Assembly (NCBI GenBank): GCA_023662905.1
Contig: JAMPIJ010000001.1
Coordinates: forward strand, 49,911-113,910
Direction: 5' to 3'
Length of the DNA stretch: 64,000 nt
From: Fusobacterium sp.
Lineage (GTDB): Bacteria; Cyanobacteriota; Vampirovibrionia; Gastranaerophilales; Gastranaerophilaceae
Shown here: positions 43,499 through 51,405 of the stretch, piece after piece
Layout of the letters: each line of letters opens with the position of its first letter
How positions within the stretch are numbered: the first letter of the stretch is position 1
Position numbers and translations under genes: made by a program
The notes under the pieces: model-generated
What the model was told of the DNA's origin: nothing
The model's input: only the letters and a program-made list of their open reading frames with translations
Databases searched by the model: none

Positions 43499-45064
43499 CT
43501 ATTCCATTGGCCTAATCATTGATTCAATAAAATTAATTTCTTCTTGGGTAAGTTCATATTTTTTGTATAATTTTTCATCAGTCCATTCTTCGTTGAAGTC
43601 TTGAAGAGGTATAAGCTCAAAGGATTCTCTAGATATATTCAATGAGTGACGATTAAAAAATAATAAAGCTCTAAAAAATTTGGTTTTTATATACCGTAAA
43701 CAATTCTGAGTTAATTCTTCATCTAAAAAATTGCCAATTTGTAAAAAAGTTTCAGTACATACTGAACAAGGTTTGCCAATAATAATTTCTGGAGGAACAG
43801 TTGAAGTTGTCATATAAGCTTTTGAAAAGAATAATTTATAATTATTTGCCACTTCCATATTCTTTTCAATGCAAATCGGATTTATATATCCAACAATGCG
43901 TTTAGCACCACCTTTTTTCCCTTTTACTCCATAAATTTTATATAACTTATCGGAGATTTGTTCTTGATTTATATTAACAGAAGGATATTTTTCGGGAGTA
44001 TTAAACAGATCTGCAAAAAAGCCGTAAGGATTTCTTGCAGAAACTATTTTACTAAATTTATCCTCATTAAATTTACTGGCTTTTTCAATAATAGATATTT
44101 GCCTAAAATCTCTAATAACTGTGTCAGAGCAATTTGATTTCAAAAAGCGTTGTGAGACATTTGAACTTCCATCAAGTGAAGTAAAGTGGTATTCTACTTT
44201 ATCATTGTAATCTTTATCCCACAAGAAATAGCAAACTCCACCATCAATATGTACACTAGGAAAACACATTTTTGCATCTTCAAAATCGTATAATTTTTTA
44301 ATTCGCTTGTCCACTATCATTTCTTGTCTAAAACTATCTAAACCTTTGCCACCTTTCATCCAACGAGATGGAACGATCATTGTCAAAAATCTTGGGTTTA
44401 AGCGTTTTGCTTGTTGAATAAACAGATGGTAGATTGGTTTTGCACTATCTCCAGTTCCGCCACCATCACTGATTTGATACGGCGGATTGCCAATTATAAC
44501 ATCAAATTTCATTTCCTTTAACCTCTTAAACAAAGCAGAGTTTCTTTGTTCATCGGTATGAATAAAAGAGTAAGCATGCGTTTCAAGCTCCTCCCCTCTG
44601 TCGTACTCTGATTTAGAAGCTCCGCACATCATACATTTATCTTTTAACCAAATATGATAAGTTCTTTTGAACTCTATATTTCCCTGACTGTCTGAAAATT
44701 TACAAATTGAATATTCACCATCTGCATTTTTACTGCAATAAACAGATCTGCGGGCAAGTAAACCTGTCAATTCTGTTATTGCTAAACCATACAACTGGTT
44801 TTTAAAAATATGCTCTAATCTTTTTTCTAAATCAGGGATTTTATCAGCTAATCCTTCAATTAGTCTTTTGGCGATTTCTCTTAAAAATACTCCAGACTTA
44901 CAACAAGGGTCTAAAATTTTTGTATCAGGATTTTCAAAAAGTTCTTGTGGTAAGGTATCTAAAATCTCATTAACTAATTTGGGAGGAGTAAAAACCTCAT
45001 CAGAACTCAAATGCGATATGCAATCTAATATATCAGGTTTATGCAATTCTTCTAAAAAGCTCAT
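43499..45064 (-). CDS. Eco57I-type adenine methyltransferase
   Basis: 521 residues. SAM motif I ILDPCCKSGVFLREIAKR preceded by DEVFTPPKLVNEILDTL, motif IV VIIGNPPYQISDGG, and a cysteine pair CMMC (about residues 141-144). The C-terminal part (about 330-521) resembles the target recognition domain of Eco57I-like enzymes. Probably N6-adenine methylation protecting host DNA from the neighbouring helicase-nuclease. Overlaps the upstream gene by 4 bases. Confidence 0.88.
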   Translation of the reverse strand: MSFLEELHKPDILDCISHLSSDEVFTPPKLVNEILDTLPQELFENPDTKILDPCCKSGVFLREIAKRLIEGLADKIPDLEKRLEHIFKNQLYGLAITELTGLLARRSVYCSKNADGEYSICKFSDSQGNIEFKRTYHIWLKDKCMMCGASKSEYDRGEELETHAYSFIHTDEQRNSALFKRLKEMKFDVIIGNPPYQISDGGGTGDSAKPIYHLFIQQAKRLNPRFLTMIVPSRWMKGGKGLDSFRQEMIVDKRIKKLYDFEDAKMCFPSVHIDGGVCYFLWDKDYNDKVEYHFTSLDGSSNVSQRFLKSNCSDTVIRDFRQISIIEKASKFNEDKFSKIVSARNPYGFFADLFNTPEKYPSVNINQEQISDKLYKIYGVKGKKGGAKRIVGYINPICIEKNMEVANNYKLFFSKAYMTTSTVPPEIIIGKPCSVCTETFLQIGNFLDEELTQNCLRYIKTKFFRALLFFNRHSLNISRESFELIPLQDFNEEWTDEKLYKKYELTQEEINFIESMIRPME

Positions 45065-45627
45065 TCAATACCTCCTAATAATTTTCGATAATGTGTTAGT
45101 GGGTATGTTTTTATCGGATGAGGGATAAAAACATTTTCACCTTTGTCATTGACTAAAGATGCAAACAAAAGAGTATTTAAAATTTCAGCCTCCTGATTCA
45201 TCTGTGAAAAAGAATATTCTTCCCTTTTAAACTGATATCCAAGGAGAGTCCATTGTGTGAAAATAATCTTGTCTATTCCATTCAAAGAATCTCCTTGCAA
45301 AATATTTTTCTTTAAAATAAATTGCATAATAATTTTAAACTCACTGTCTGGTTGAACTCTCAAGGCATTTTTGTAGCAATCACAAGCGATTTCAAGCATT
45401 CTGTTTATAGCAAGTTCAATGTTATCTTCCAATAAATCAATCCCATAAATGCTAGCTAAAGCTGACAGCATCTGAACTTCAAAATCAACTTTTTTAGTTC
45501 TATAGCGTTCAACTACAACTTTTAATTTACGCTCCAGTATTGCAACAAGAAAATTCCCATCGCCGCAAGCAGGTTCAAGAAAACGGCTATCAATCCTTTC
45601 TGATTCGTTTTTTACAAGGTCAAGCAT
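45061..45627 (-). CDS. Methyltransferase-like protein, N-terminal SAM module (start uncertain)
   Basis: 188 residues from ATG 45627. SRFLEPACGDGNFLVAILER is SAM motif I; there is no NPPY motif. Coding clearly continues upstream in frame: IIEKQIKSTQRVREFGEV then KTAKREVEA, matching the usual TQRV..GEVFT start of such methylases, back to a TAG at 45718-45720, but no ATG, GTG or TTG exists there. Either an ATT or ATA codon (45708-45703) is used or the 5' end is damaged. Works with the 521-residue enzyme (4-base overlap). Confidence 0.75.
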   Translation of the reverse strand: MLDLVKNESERIDSRFLEPACGDGNFLVAILERKLKVVVERYRTKKVDFEVQMLSALASIYGIDLLEDNIELAINRMLEIACDCYKNALRVQPDSEFKIIMQFILKKNILQGDSLNGIDKIIFTQWTLLGYQFKREEYSFSQMNQEAEILNTLLFASLVNDKGENVFIPHPIKTYPLTHYRKLLGGIE

Positions 45628-45705
45628 AGCCTCAACTTCTCTTTTTGCAGTTTTGACTTCACCAAATTCTCTTACTCTTTGTGTACTTTTAATTTGCTTT
45701 TCTAT

Positions 45706-45828
45706 AATCCTATATTCCTATATTGATAAAAAATGGTTACATGAGATTATTGCATGAATATAAAAATAATCAAATAGTATTTTATTTTGGATGTGTAATA
45801 CAAATGGAGATTTAAAAGTAATCCTATA
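45706..45828. promoter_or_regulatory. Candidate controller operators between methylase and HTH genes
   Basis: The word AATCCTATA occurs at 45706-45714 (with a tandem ATAGGA pair on the other strand) and again at 45820-45828 (there ATCC-N6-GGAT, a dyad). The two copies flank the intergenic region between the R-M operon and the HTH gene, as expected for operators of an R-M controller. Confidence 0.4.
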
Positions 45829-45857
45829 GTGGATATATTTATACAAAGGAGTACTAT

Positions 45858-46190
45858 ATGATTGATAAAGTTGCTATAGGAAAAATAATAAGTAAACTGC
45901 GTAATGATAAAAATCTTACACAGGATGAATTAGCAGAAAAAATTGAAATTTCCAAAAATTATTTGAGCAAAGTAGAAAGAGGACTTAGTAGGCTTAATGT
46001 GGAAGCTTTTTTAAAAATGTCAGAAGTACTTTCTTTTACAATTGAGGATTTTGGGGTGAATATTAAACCTCGTTATCAGGATTTAAAAAAAGAGGAATTG
46101 TTGAAAAGAGTTTTATCTGCTAATTCCAATAAAACAAATGCATATTTAAAAGCGTTAAATTTAATAGATGACATTTGGCAAGAAAAGTAG
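45858..46190 (+). CDS. XRE-family HTH regulator, candidate R-M controller
   Basis: 110 residues. HTH_3: GKIISKLRNDKNLTQDELAE then KIEISKNYLSKVERGLSRL at residues 7-45, plus a helical C-terminal extension of about 40 residues. Shine-Dalgarno AAAGGAG before ATG. Divergent from the methylase genes, the usual position of a C protein that times R and M expression. Plain phage-type repressor function for the mobile element is the alternative. Confidence 0.85.
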   Translation: MIDKVAIGKIISKLRNDKNLTQDELAEKIEISKNYLSKVERGLSRLNVEAFLKMSEVLSFTIEDFGVNIKPRYQDLKKEELLKRVLSANSNKTNAYLKALNLIDDIWQEK

Positions 46191-46287
46191 AATAATATTA
46201 TATTTAAGGCAAATTTTTATTTTAAGTACGATTAGTGGTGTTTTTATTGGGCATTTTTAAATCACCACAGAGCTTGTGGATTTGGGT

Positions 46288-47583
46288 ATGGCAGAAAAAG
46301 CAAATAATAAAAACTTAGTATATGTTAAGGATTTATTTTCTTCAGATTTCTTTGTTAAACTTGGGTATTTTATTTTTGATGAGAATTTTGATGAATTTTA
46401 TGATAGAAAATTGTCAGATAAGATTAACTATCAACGCTTGAATTACGATCACCCCTTTTTAATACCTTATGATTATTTAGATGAAAATATTGAAAATGAA
46501 ATGGAATATCCTTTAAATTTTGAGACCTTTTATGAAATGTATAATAAGGGTGGAGAATTTGCAAAAGTTATAGATAAAATGCTTTTTCAAGTTAAATATT
46601 TAATGAAGGAACTTTTTCAACAAAATGAGTCTTCATATATGAGCAATAAACACATTTCTATAATATTGCATAGAAATATTGTTATTGATTTTTATAGTAA
46701 ACTAATAATTGATTATCTTTATAATTGTAAGCTTGATCACTTGCATATTTCTAATAGTCGAGAAAATGAATATTTATTCTTTGAAAAAACGGATTTTAAT
46801 ATTGTTTTAACGAAGCGTATTTTATTTTCAGTGTTTGCCTATGTCATTTCTTACTTAGAAAATTTATTAGAAAATCTTCTTATAGATAATGAAAGTTTAA
46901 TAGAAGCTAGTAGATTTGAGGCTGGATATAATATAATTATGCAGATTAAAAATGTATCTACACAGAAAAGGTATTTAGCTAAAAACTTAAAAGAGAAATG
47001 TTTAAAATCTCGAAATCAAAGACTTTTGGGGAAAAGCGGTCGTACACCTAGAGAAATTATTGGTGCTTATTTCCCAAAAACAAAGGCACAATTAGATTTA
47101 TATATAAAGTCTTATAGTAAGCGAATTAACTCATATGATGACGTTTTACGAATCATTAAAGAGTGTAAATTTAAAAATAAGGATATAGTAATTGAGAACT
47201 TAAAAAATTATATTGATAGCTTTAGATATGATAGCTCGATGCTATATCTAGATGAAAATGGAAAACTTATAGAGACTGAAGTAATAAAGAATCACCTTGA
47301 TGATGATTGGTATGATCTTTATCCTTTTTTTATTAATTATATTCACTTAATGCACAAATTTTTGAGTGTCACAATCCCTGATGTTATAATTTATACATTA
47401 CTTGAACAAAGTGGAAATTTAGAACTTTTTGGCGGGGAAAAAGAATATTCTATTGATGCTGTTAGAAAATTTTTTGAACGAAAAAAAGCAGATGAACCCT
47501 TTTTTAAGAAGCAGGAACTCTTTAAACTTTATAAAACAAAAGAATTTCAGACTCTGCATAGAAATTTATTTGGAAAATATTAG
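46288..47583 (+). CDS. Large protein of unknown function
   Basis: 431 residues from ATG 46288 (a GTG at 46276 is in frame). All-helical, Phe/Tyr/Lys-rich. A segment FAYVISYLENLLENLLIDNE is amphipathic, not clearly a membrane span; a basic region RYLAKNLKEKCLKSRNQRLL follows, then GKSGRTPREIIGAYFPKTKA. No domain recognised. Placed directly after the HTH regulator, 97 bases on, same strand. Base composition as in the rest of the AT-rich block. Confidence 0.55.
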   Translation: MAEKANNKNLVYVKDLFSSDFFVKLGYFIFDENFDEFYDRKLSDKINYQRLNYDHPFLIPYDYLDENIENEMEYPLNFETFYEMYNKGGEFAKVIDKMLFQVKYLMKELFQQNESSYMSNKHISIILHRNIVIDFYSKLIIDYLYNCKLDHLHISNSRENEYLFFEKTDFNIVLTKRILFSVFAYVISYLENLLENLLIDNESLIEASRFEAGYNIIMQIKNVSTQKRYLAKNLKEKCLKSRNQRLLGKSGRTPREIIGAYFPKTKAQLDLYIKSYSKRINSYDDVLRIIKECKFKNKDIVIENLKNYIDSFRYDSSMLYLDENGKLIETEVIKNHLDDDWYDLYPFFINYIHLMHKFLSVTIPDVIIYTLLEQSGNLELFGGEKEYSIDAVRKFFERKKADEPFFKKQELFKLYKTKEFQTLHRNLFGKY

Positions 47584-47681
47584 AACTATTGTTAGGACAT
47601 TAACTATTTTAATTTTGTCTCTATATTTCTGAATTTCAATTTCGTATTATTGATCTCATATTATTAATGAGGTTAATAGGT

Positions 47682-47834
47682 ATGAAACCAAAAGATTTTG
47701 AGAAACTGCAAGAGCGTATAGAAAGTCAAGGCATCGGCGAAACTTATTTAGATGAAGCTTCGCAAGTTTTGCTGCAATTTTTTACGTTGCTTATTGAAGA
47801 AGATTTAAGACAAAGAAGGAGTAGCAATGATTGA
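47682..47834 (+). CDS. Small ORF coupled to the replication gene
   Basis: 50 residues: MKPKDFEKLQERIESQGIG, then ETYLDEASQVLLQFFTLL and a basic tail. ATG 47682 has AGGTTAATAGGT upstream. Its stop overlaps the start of the replication gene by 8 bases (coupled). Possibly an accessory or copy-control peptide; no homology recognised. Confidence 0.55.
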   Translation: MKPKDFEKLQERIESQGIGETYLDEASQVLLQFFTLLIEEDLRQRRSSND

Positions 47835-48933
47835 TACAATTAAATTGATGATACCTACCGATAAAGTTGAATTTAAAAGTTACGATGATTTTAAACCGTC
47901 ATTAAAAGGCTTTTTTCAACCGCCTTTTTATTCAAAAGGAATTAAAGCTGTAAGAAATAATTCGAAACAAGAGTTGTTGCAAGGTCGTTACTTTCCCAAA
48001 TTAACTGTTGCAAGAATTAAATGGGGAGATTGTTTGAGAACTGTTTTGTTTGTTGAATTTTCAGCTTCAAAAATTTTATTTGGAAATAATTTTGAAGAAC
48101 TTGAAGACGCAGATTTTGATTGTTTATTGGAGATCCTATCTCAAAAATTGCAATTAAGAAATGTTATAGTTCCTAAAGATATTTTACGTACTGCTGATGT
48201 TAATTCCGTTCATTACAGTAAGAATTTTGAACTCTGTGGTGCAAGTTCTAGATTTATTATTAATACAATAAGTAAAATTTGTGTTCCAAAGGTGCTAGAT
48301 TTTGCTCAAACGGATTATCGTAATGATGGTATTGCAGTTAAATTTCATACGAATACTTATGAATTAACTTTTTATGATAAGATCGCAGATTTGAAACAAA
48401 GTTTGCTAAGTGATAAAAGATCAATTGAACCTGATAATGTTTTGCAAACTAAATTGTTAAATGATAAAAATTTTTCTTCTAAAGAAATTTTGCGCATGGA
48501 AGTGCGTTTGAATTCTCGTAAAAAAATAAAAGATATTTTAAATAAATGTGAAATTAATTTGGAAAGTGAGCAGTTAAGCTTTGAAAATTTATTTAGTATC
48601 TCAATTTCAAAGTCTGTCTTGGATTTTTTCTGGAGAAAATTTATTCGGAATTCTTTTTCTACAATTTGTTTATTACAAGATAGTAACTATGTTTTGCAAG
48701 AAAAAATGTTGCATGCCGGTATTAATAGTGTAAAAACATTTATGTTAATGGGCATAATTGCTTCAATTAAGGAAACAGGAACAAGATTAACTAAAGAACT
48801 TCTTAAAAGTCATAATTATGCACGTTATAAGAAATATTTTGAGATGATAGATTTTGAAGATACTTATTTATTTAGTCAATTTATGGATATTCAGGCTAAA
48901 TTGCATCAAATGATGCCTTTACGGCTGTTATAA
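47827..48933 (+). CDS. Phage/plasmid replication protein, gene II/X-like
   Basis: 368 residues. The start MIDTIKLMIPTDKVEF is typical of the filamentous-phage gene II/X (Phage_CRI/Phage_X) initiators. There is a central NTYELTFYDKIADL strand with Tyr, then a helical C-terminus. The order small ORF - Rep - serine recombinase - tRNA makes a replication/integration module. Rolling-circle nicking is inferred from the family resemblance, which is weak; other Rep families are possible. The Shine-Dalgarno is AAGGAGTAGCA. Confidence 0.5.
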   Translation: MIDTIKLMIPTDKVEFKSYDDFKPSLKGFFQPPFYSKGIKAVRNNSKQELLQGRYFPKLTVARIKWGDCLRTVLFVEFSASKILFGNNFEELEDADFDCLLEILSQKLQLRNVIVPKDILRTADVNSVHYSKNFELCGASSRFIINTISKICVPKVLDFAQTDYRNDGIAVKFHTNTYELTFYDKIADLKQSLLSDKRSIEPDNVLQTKLLNDKNFSSKEILRMEVRLNSRKKIKDILNKCEINLESEQLSFENLFSISISKSVLDFFWRKFIRNSFSTICLLQDSNYVLQEKMLHAGINSVKTFMLMGIIASIKETGTRLTKELLKSHNYARYKKYFEMIDFEDTYLFSQFMDIQAKLHQMMPLRLL

Positions 48934-48990
48934 TGCTTTTTTATTTGTACGATAGGATTGATCTTTAAGAATTAATGAAAGGTGAGAATG

Positions 48991-50709
48991 ATGTCAAATT
49001 TAGCATATAAAAAAGAAGAGCATATACCTTTGTGTACTGTAATAAACTTTCCCAATGAAAAAGTATGCGCTAAAGTAGATATTAATTTAATAAATAAAGG
49101 AGAAAAGAAAATTATGAAAGCAGTGATTTTTTGTAGGGTTTCTTCAAGAGAACAACAAGAGGGGTATTCTATTGATGCACAAATTGATAGATTAAGGCGT
49201 TATTGTGATATTAAAAATTTAGAAATAATAAAAGAATATCTTGTTACTGAAAGTTCAACTAGGGGTGAACGTCCACAATTTCAGGAAATGATTAAGTTCG
49301 TAAAATCACAGAAGGAACCAATTGCACTAGTGTGTGATAAGGTTGATAGACTTCAACGAAGTTTTAGAGAATTGCCTATAATTGATGAGTTGCGCAGAAG
49401 TGGTAAATTGGTTTTACATTTCTTCGTTGAAGGACAAGTTTTAGATGCGAATTCAAACAGTTCTCAATTAATGGCTTACCAAATGTATATTATGATGGCT
49501 GAAAGTTATACAAATAGCATTTCAGATAATGTACGCCGTTCGTTTGAAAAAATTCGTAAAGAAGGTAAAATTACTGGGCGCGCACCAATTGGTTATTTAA
49601 ATGTTAATAATGGACGTGGAAATGCAACAGTTATTTTAGATCAAGATAGAGCGTTACTCATTCGTAAAATTTTTGAGGAGTATTCAACGGGTTTATATTC
49701 ATTGAAAGCAATTCGTACCAAAACAAAAGAGTGGGGATTAAAAAATAGAACAAAATCAAATACATACCTCTCTGTTAGTCAAATTGATAAAATTTTACAT
49801 AATCATTTTTACTATGGCGTTGTAGTGCATAAAGGACAAAAGTACAAACATATTTATCCGCAGATTATTGATGAGGAATTATTTAGAAAGTGTGATGCCG
49901 TCAGAAATAGACGGCATCGTAATAGAGCTAATAAAACCCGAAAAGAGTTTATATTTAAAGGGCTAATAACCTGTAAACATTGTGGTTGTACAATTACTCC
50001 GGAAATTAAAAAGGACAAGTATATTTATCTGCGTCCAAACCCAAAAGGTGAATGCACTTGTAAGCAGATTAATGAAATGGTTGTTCTTAAAGAAGTAGAA
50101 CGGATATTTAAAACAATCTCTGGTGGAGTTTCAAGTGGACTCCTTGAAGAATTAAAAATTAGTCTAAAAGAGAAATTTGAGACGGATAAAAAAGAAGTTA
50201 AGAGAATGGCAAATTATTATAATAATGAAATTATTAGACTTAATAAACAAATTGATAGAACATTAGATTTGTTTATCGACATGAGTATTACTAAGGAATG
50301 TTATAATAAAAAGATAGATGAATTTAATCAAGAAAAGTATAAATATCAGAAGTTAATTGATACTTTATATTCAGAAAATAATGATATTGAAATTACCTTG
50401 GAATACTTGTTAGACGTAGCTTCTAGGTGTTATGATCTGTTCAAAAGTTCGGGAATTGATCAGAAACGTAAAATATTAAAACTTGTATTCCCGAACTTTT
50501 ATTTAGATGGTCAAAACATAGAATACACAATAAGAAAGCCCTTTAACTTGTTTGTTAAAAGGGCTTATTATCCTATTACTCTGGGGCGGAAGGATTCGAA
50601 CCTCCGAGATGGCTGGACCAAAACCAGCTGCCTTACCACTTGGCGACGCCCCATCGTTTTGTTTAGTATCGCTAGTGATTACTCTTTTATTCTACTCGCT
50701 CAATTTTGA
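48991..50709 (+). CDS. Large serine recombinase (integrase); frame runs through tRNA-Gln
   Basis: 572 residues from ATG 48991; ATG 49114 is an alternative start with its own AAAGGAGA. Catalytic domain AVIFCRVSSREQQEGYSIDA (Ser in the RVSS motif), ALVCDKVDRLQRSFREL, recombinase domain (GRAPIGYLNVNNGRG ... YYGVVVHKGQKY), zinc ribbon (CKHCGC ... CTCK) and coiled coil (about residues 400-480). After YTIRKPFNLFVKR the frame continues across the opposite-strand tRNA (GRKDSNLRDGWTKTSCLTTW) to a stop at 50707. The integration event thus decided the C-terminus. The upstream 41 residues before MKAVIF are unusual for the family. Confidence 0.9.
   Translation: MSNLAYKKEEHIPLCTVINFPNEKVCAKVDINLINKGEKKIMKAVIFCRVSSREQQEGYSIDAQIDRLRRYCDIKNLEIIKEYLVTESSTRGERPQFQEMIKFVKSQKEPIALVCDKVDRLQRSFRELPIIDELRRSGKLVLHFFVEGQVLDANSNSSQLMAYQMYIMMAESYTNSISDNVRRSFEKIRKEGKITGRAPIGYLNVNNGRGNATVILDQDRALLIRKIFEEYSTGLYSLKAIRTKTKEWGLKNRTKSNTYLSVSQIDKILHNHFYYGVVVHKGQKYKHIYPQIIDEELFRKCDAVRNRRHRNRANKTRKEFIFKGLITCKHCGCTITPEIKKDKYIYLRPNPKGECTCKQINEMVVLKEVERIFKTISGGVSSGLLEELKISLKEKFETDKKEVKRMANYYNNEIIRLNKQIDRTLDLFIDMSITKECYNKKIDEFNQEKYKYQKLIDTLYSENNDIEITLEYLLDVASRCYDLFKSSGIDQKRKILKLVFPNFYLDGQNIEYTIRKPFNLFVKRAYYPITLGRKDSNLRDGWTKTSCLTTWRRPIVLFSIASDYSFILLAQF
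50535..50566 (-). terminator. Hairpin beyond the tRNA 3' end
   Basis: AAGCCCTTTAAC / GTTAAAAGGGCTT arms with a TTGTTT loop. It can terminate tRNA-Gln transcription; on the plus strand it lies inside the end of the recombinase frame. Confidence 0.6.
50581..50653 (-). tRNA. tRNA-Gln (anticodon TTG)
   Basis: 73 bases without encoded CCA. Acceptor TGGGGCG / CGCCCCA with G discriminator, D arm GCC..GGC, anticodon arm GCTGG-TTTTGGT-CCAGC (TTG at the anticodon), T arm GGAGG-TTCGAAT-CCTTC. The recombinase gene is adjacent to its 3' end, the typical attachment arrangement of an integrated element. Confidence 0.96.
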
Positions 50710-50712
50710 ATG

Positions 50713-51405
50713 TCAAGAATTTATTTGTTCAATCGGACTCTTTTCTTTCGCTTTTATAATTTCAACTTTTGGACTTAAAAGTCTTGATAATTCTGCCAAA
50801 ACGCCCACTTCACTCTCAAAATGTCCGATATCTATTATTGAAATTTTACTATCCAGTGCTGTGTGAAATTTTAAATCGCCGGTAATCAAAACATCTGCAC
50901 CGTTTAAATATGCGTCATGCCAGAAATCTGCCCCGCTTCCGCCGCAAAACGCTGCACGGCCGACGGTTTTGGCAGGCTTGGCAATTCTAATGTTTGTTGA
51001 AACCTGTTTTAATTTTTCTAATAATTCATCAAACGGCATGTTCAATTCACAAAAACGCAGAAAGTCGTGTTCGGTCGCTCTATTAACGGTGAAACCAAGT
51101 TGTTTTATCAGTGTTTCTGTTGTACCGCAAGGCGCTTTATCAAGGTTCGTGTGAGCGCAATAAATATCTATTCCGCGATTGAAGTCTAGCGGAACAATAA
51201 ATAACGGGTGGTGTGAAATTATCATGTCGCAGCCGTATTCTTCTGCCTGTTGCAAAATGTCTCCGGTGACGGTTAGGCAAAGCATGACTTTGTTAACATC
51301 GGTACGTTCTGTTTCGATAATCCAGCCGCTCAAATCCCATGGTTCAGCGCTTTCAGGCGGTGCGACCTGCTCTATTATTTGTGTTAATTCATATTTATTG
51401 ACCAT
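50713..51405 (-). CDS. Nif3/YbgI-like dinuclear metal protein
   Basis: 230 residues. Metal ligands in MIISHHPLFI (HH), YCAHTNLD, and C-terminal DIGHFESEV (H, E). The fold is completed by LITGDLKFH. Widespread, function debated (GTP cyclohydrolase I type 2/Nif3 family). Overlaps coaBC by 22 bases and is the last gene of gmk-coaBC-nif3. Confidence 0.93.
   Translation of the reverse strand: MVNKYELTQIIEQVAPPESAEPWDLSGWIIETERTDVNKVMLCLTVTGDILQQAEEYGCDMIISHHPLFIVPLDFNRGIDIYCAHTNLDKAPCGTTETLIKQLGFTVNRATEHDFLRFCELNMPFDELLEKLKQVSTNIRIAKPAKTVGRAAFCGGSGADFWHDAYLNGADVLITGDLKFHTALDSKISIIDIGHFESEVGVLAELSRLLSPKVEIIKAKEKSPIEQINS

Noticed and set aside
40985-45708. Classical type I restriction system
   Set aside because: No HsdS-like specificity gene with two recognition domains is seen, and the nuclease part looks GIY-YIG-like rather than HsdR-like.
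50552-50866. Plus-strand frame across tRNA-Gln and the nif3-like gene
   Set aside because: It is made of the antisense of the tRNA and of the Nif3-like gene; no start signal and no recognisable product.
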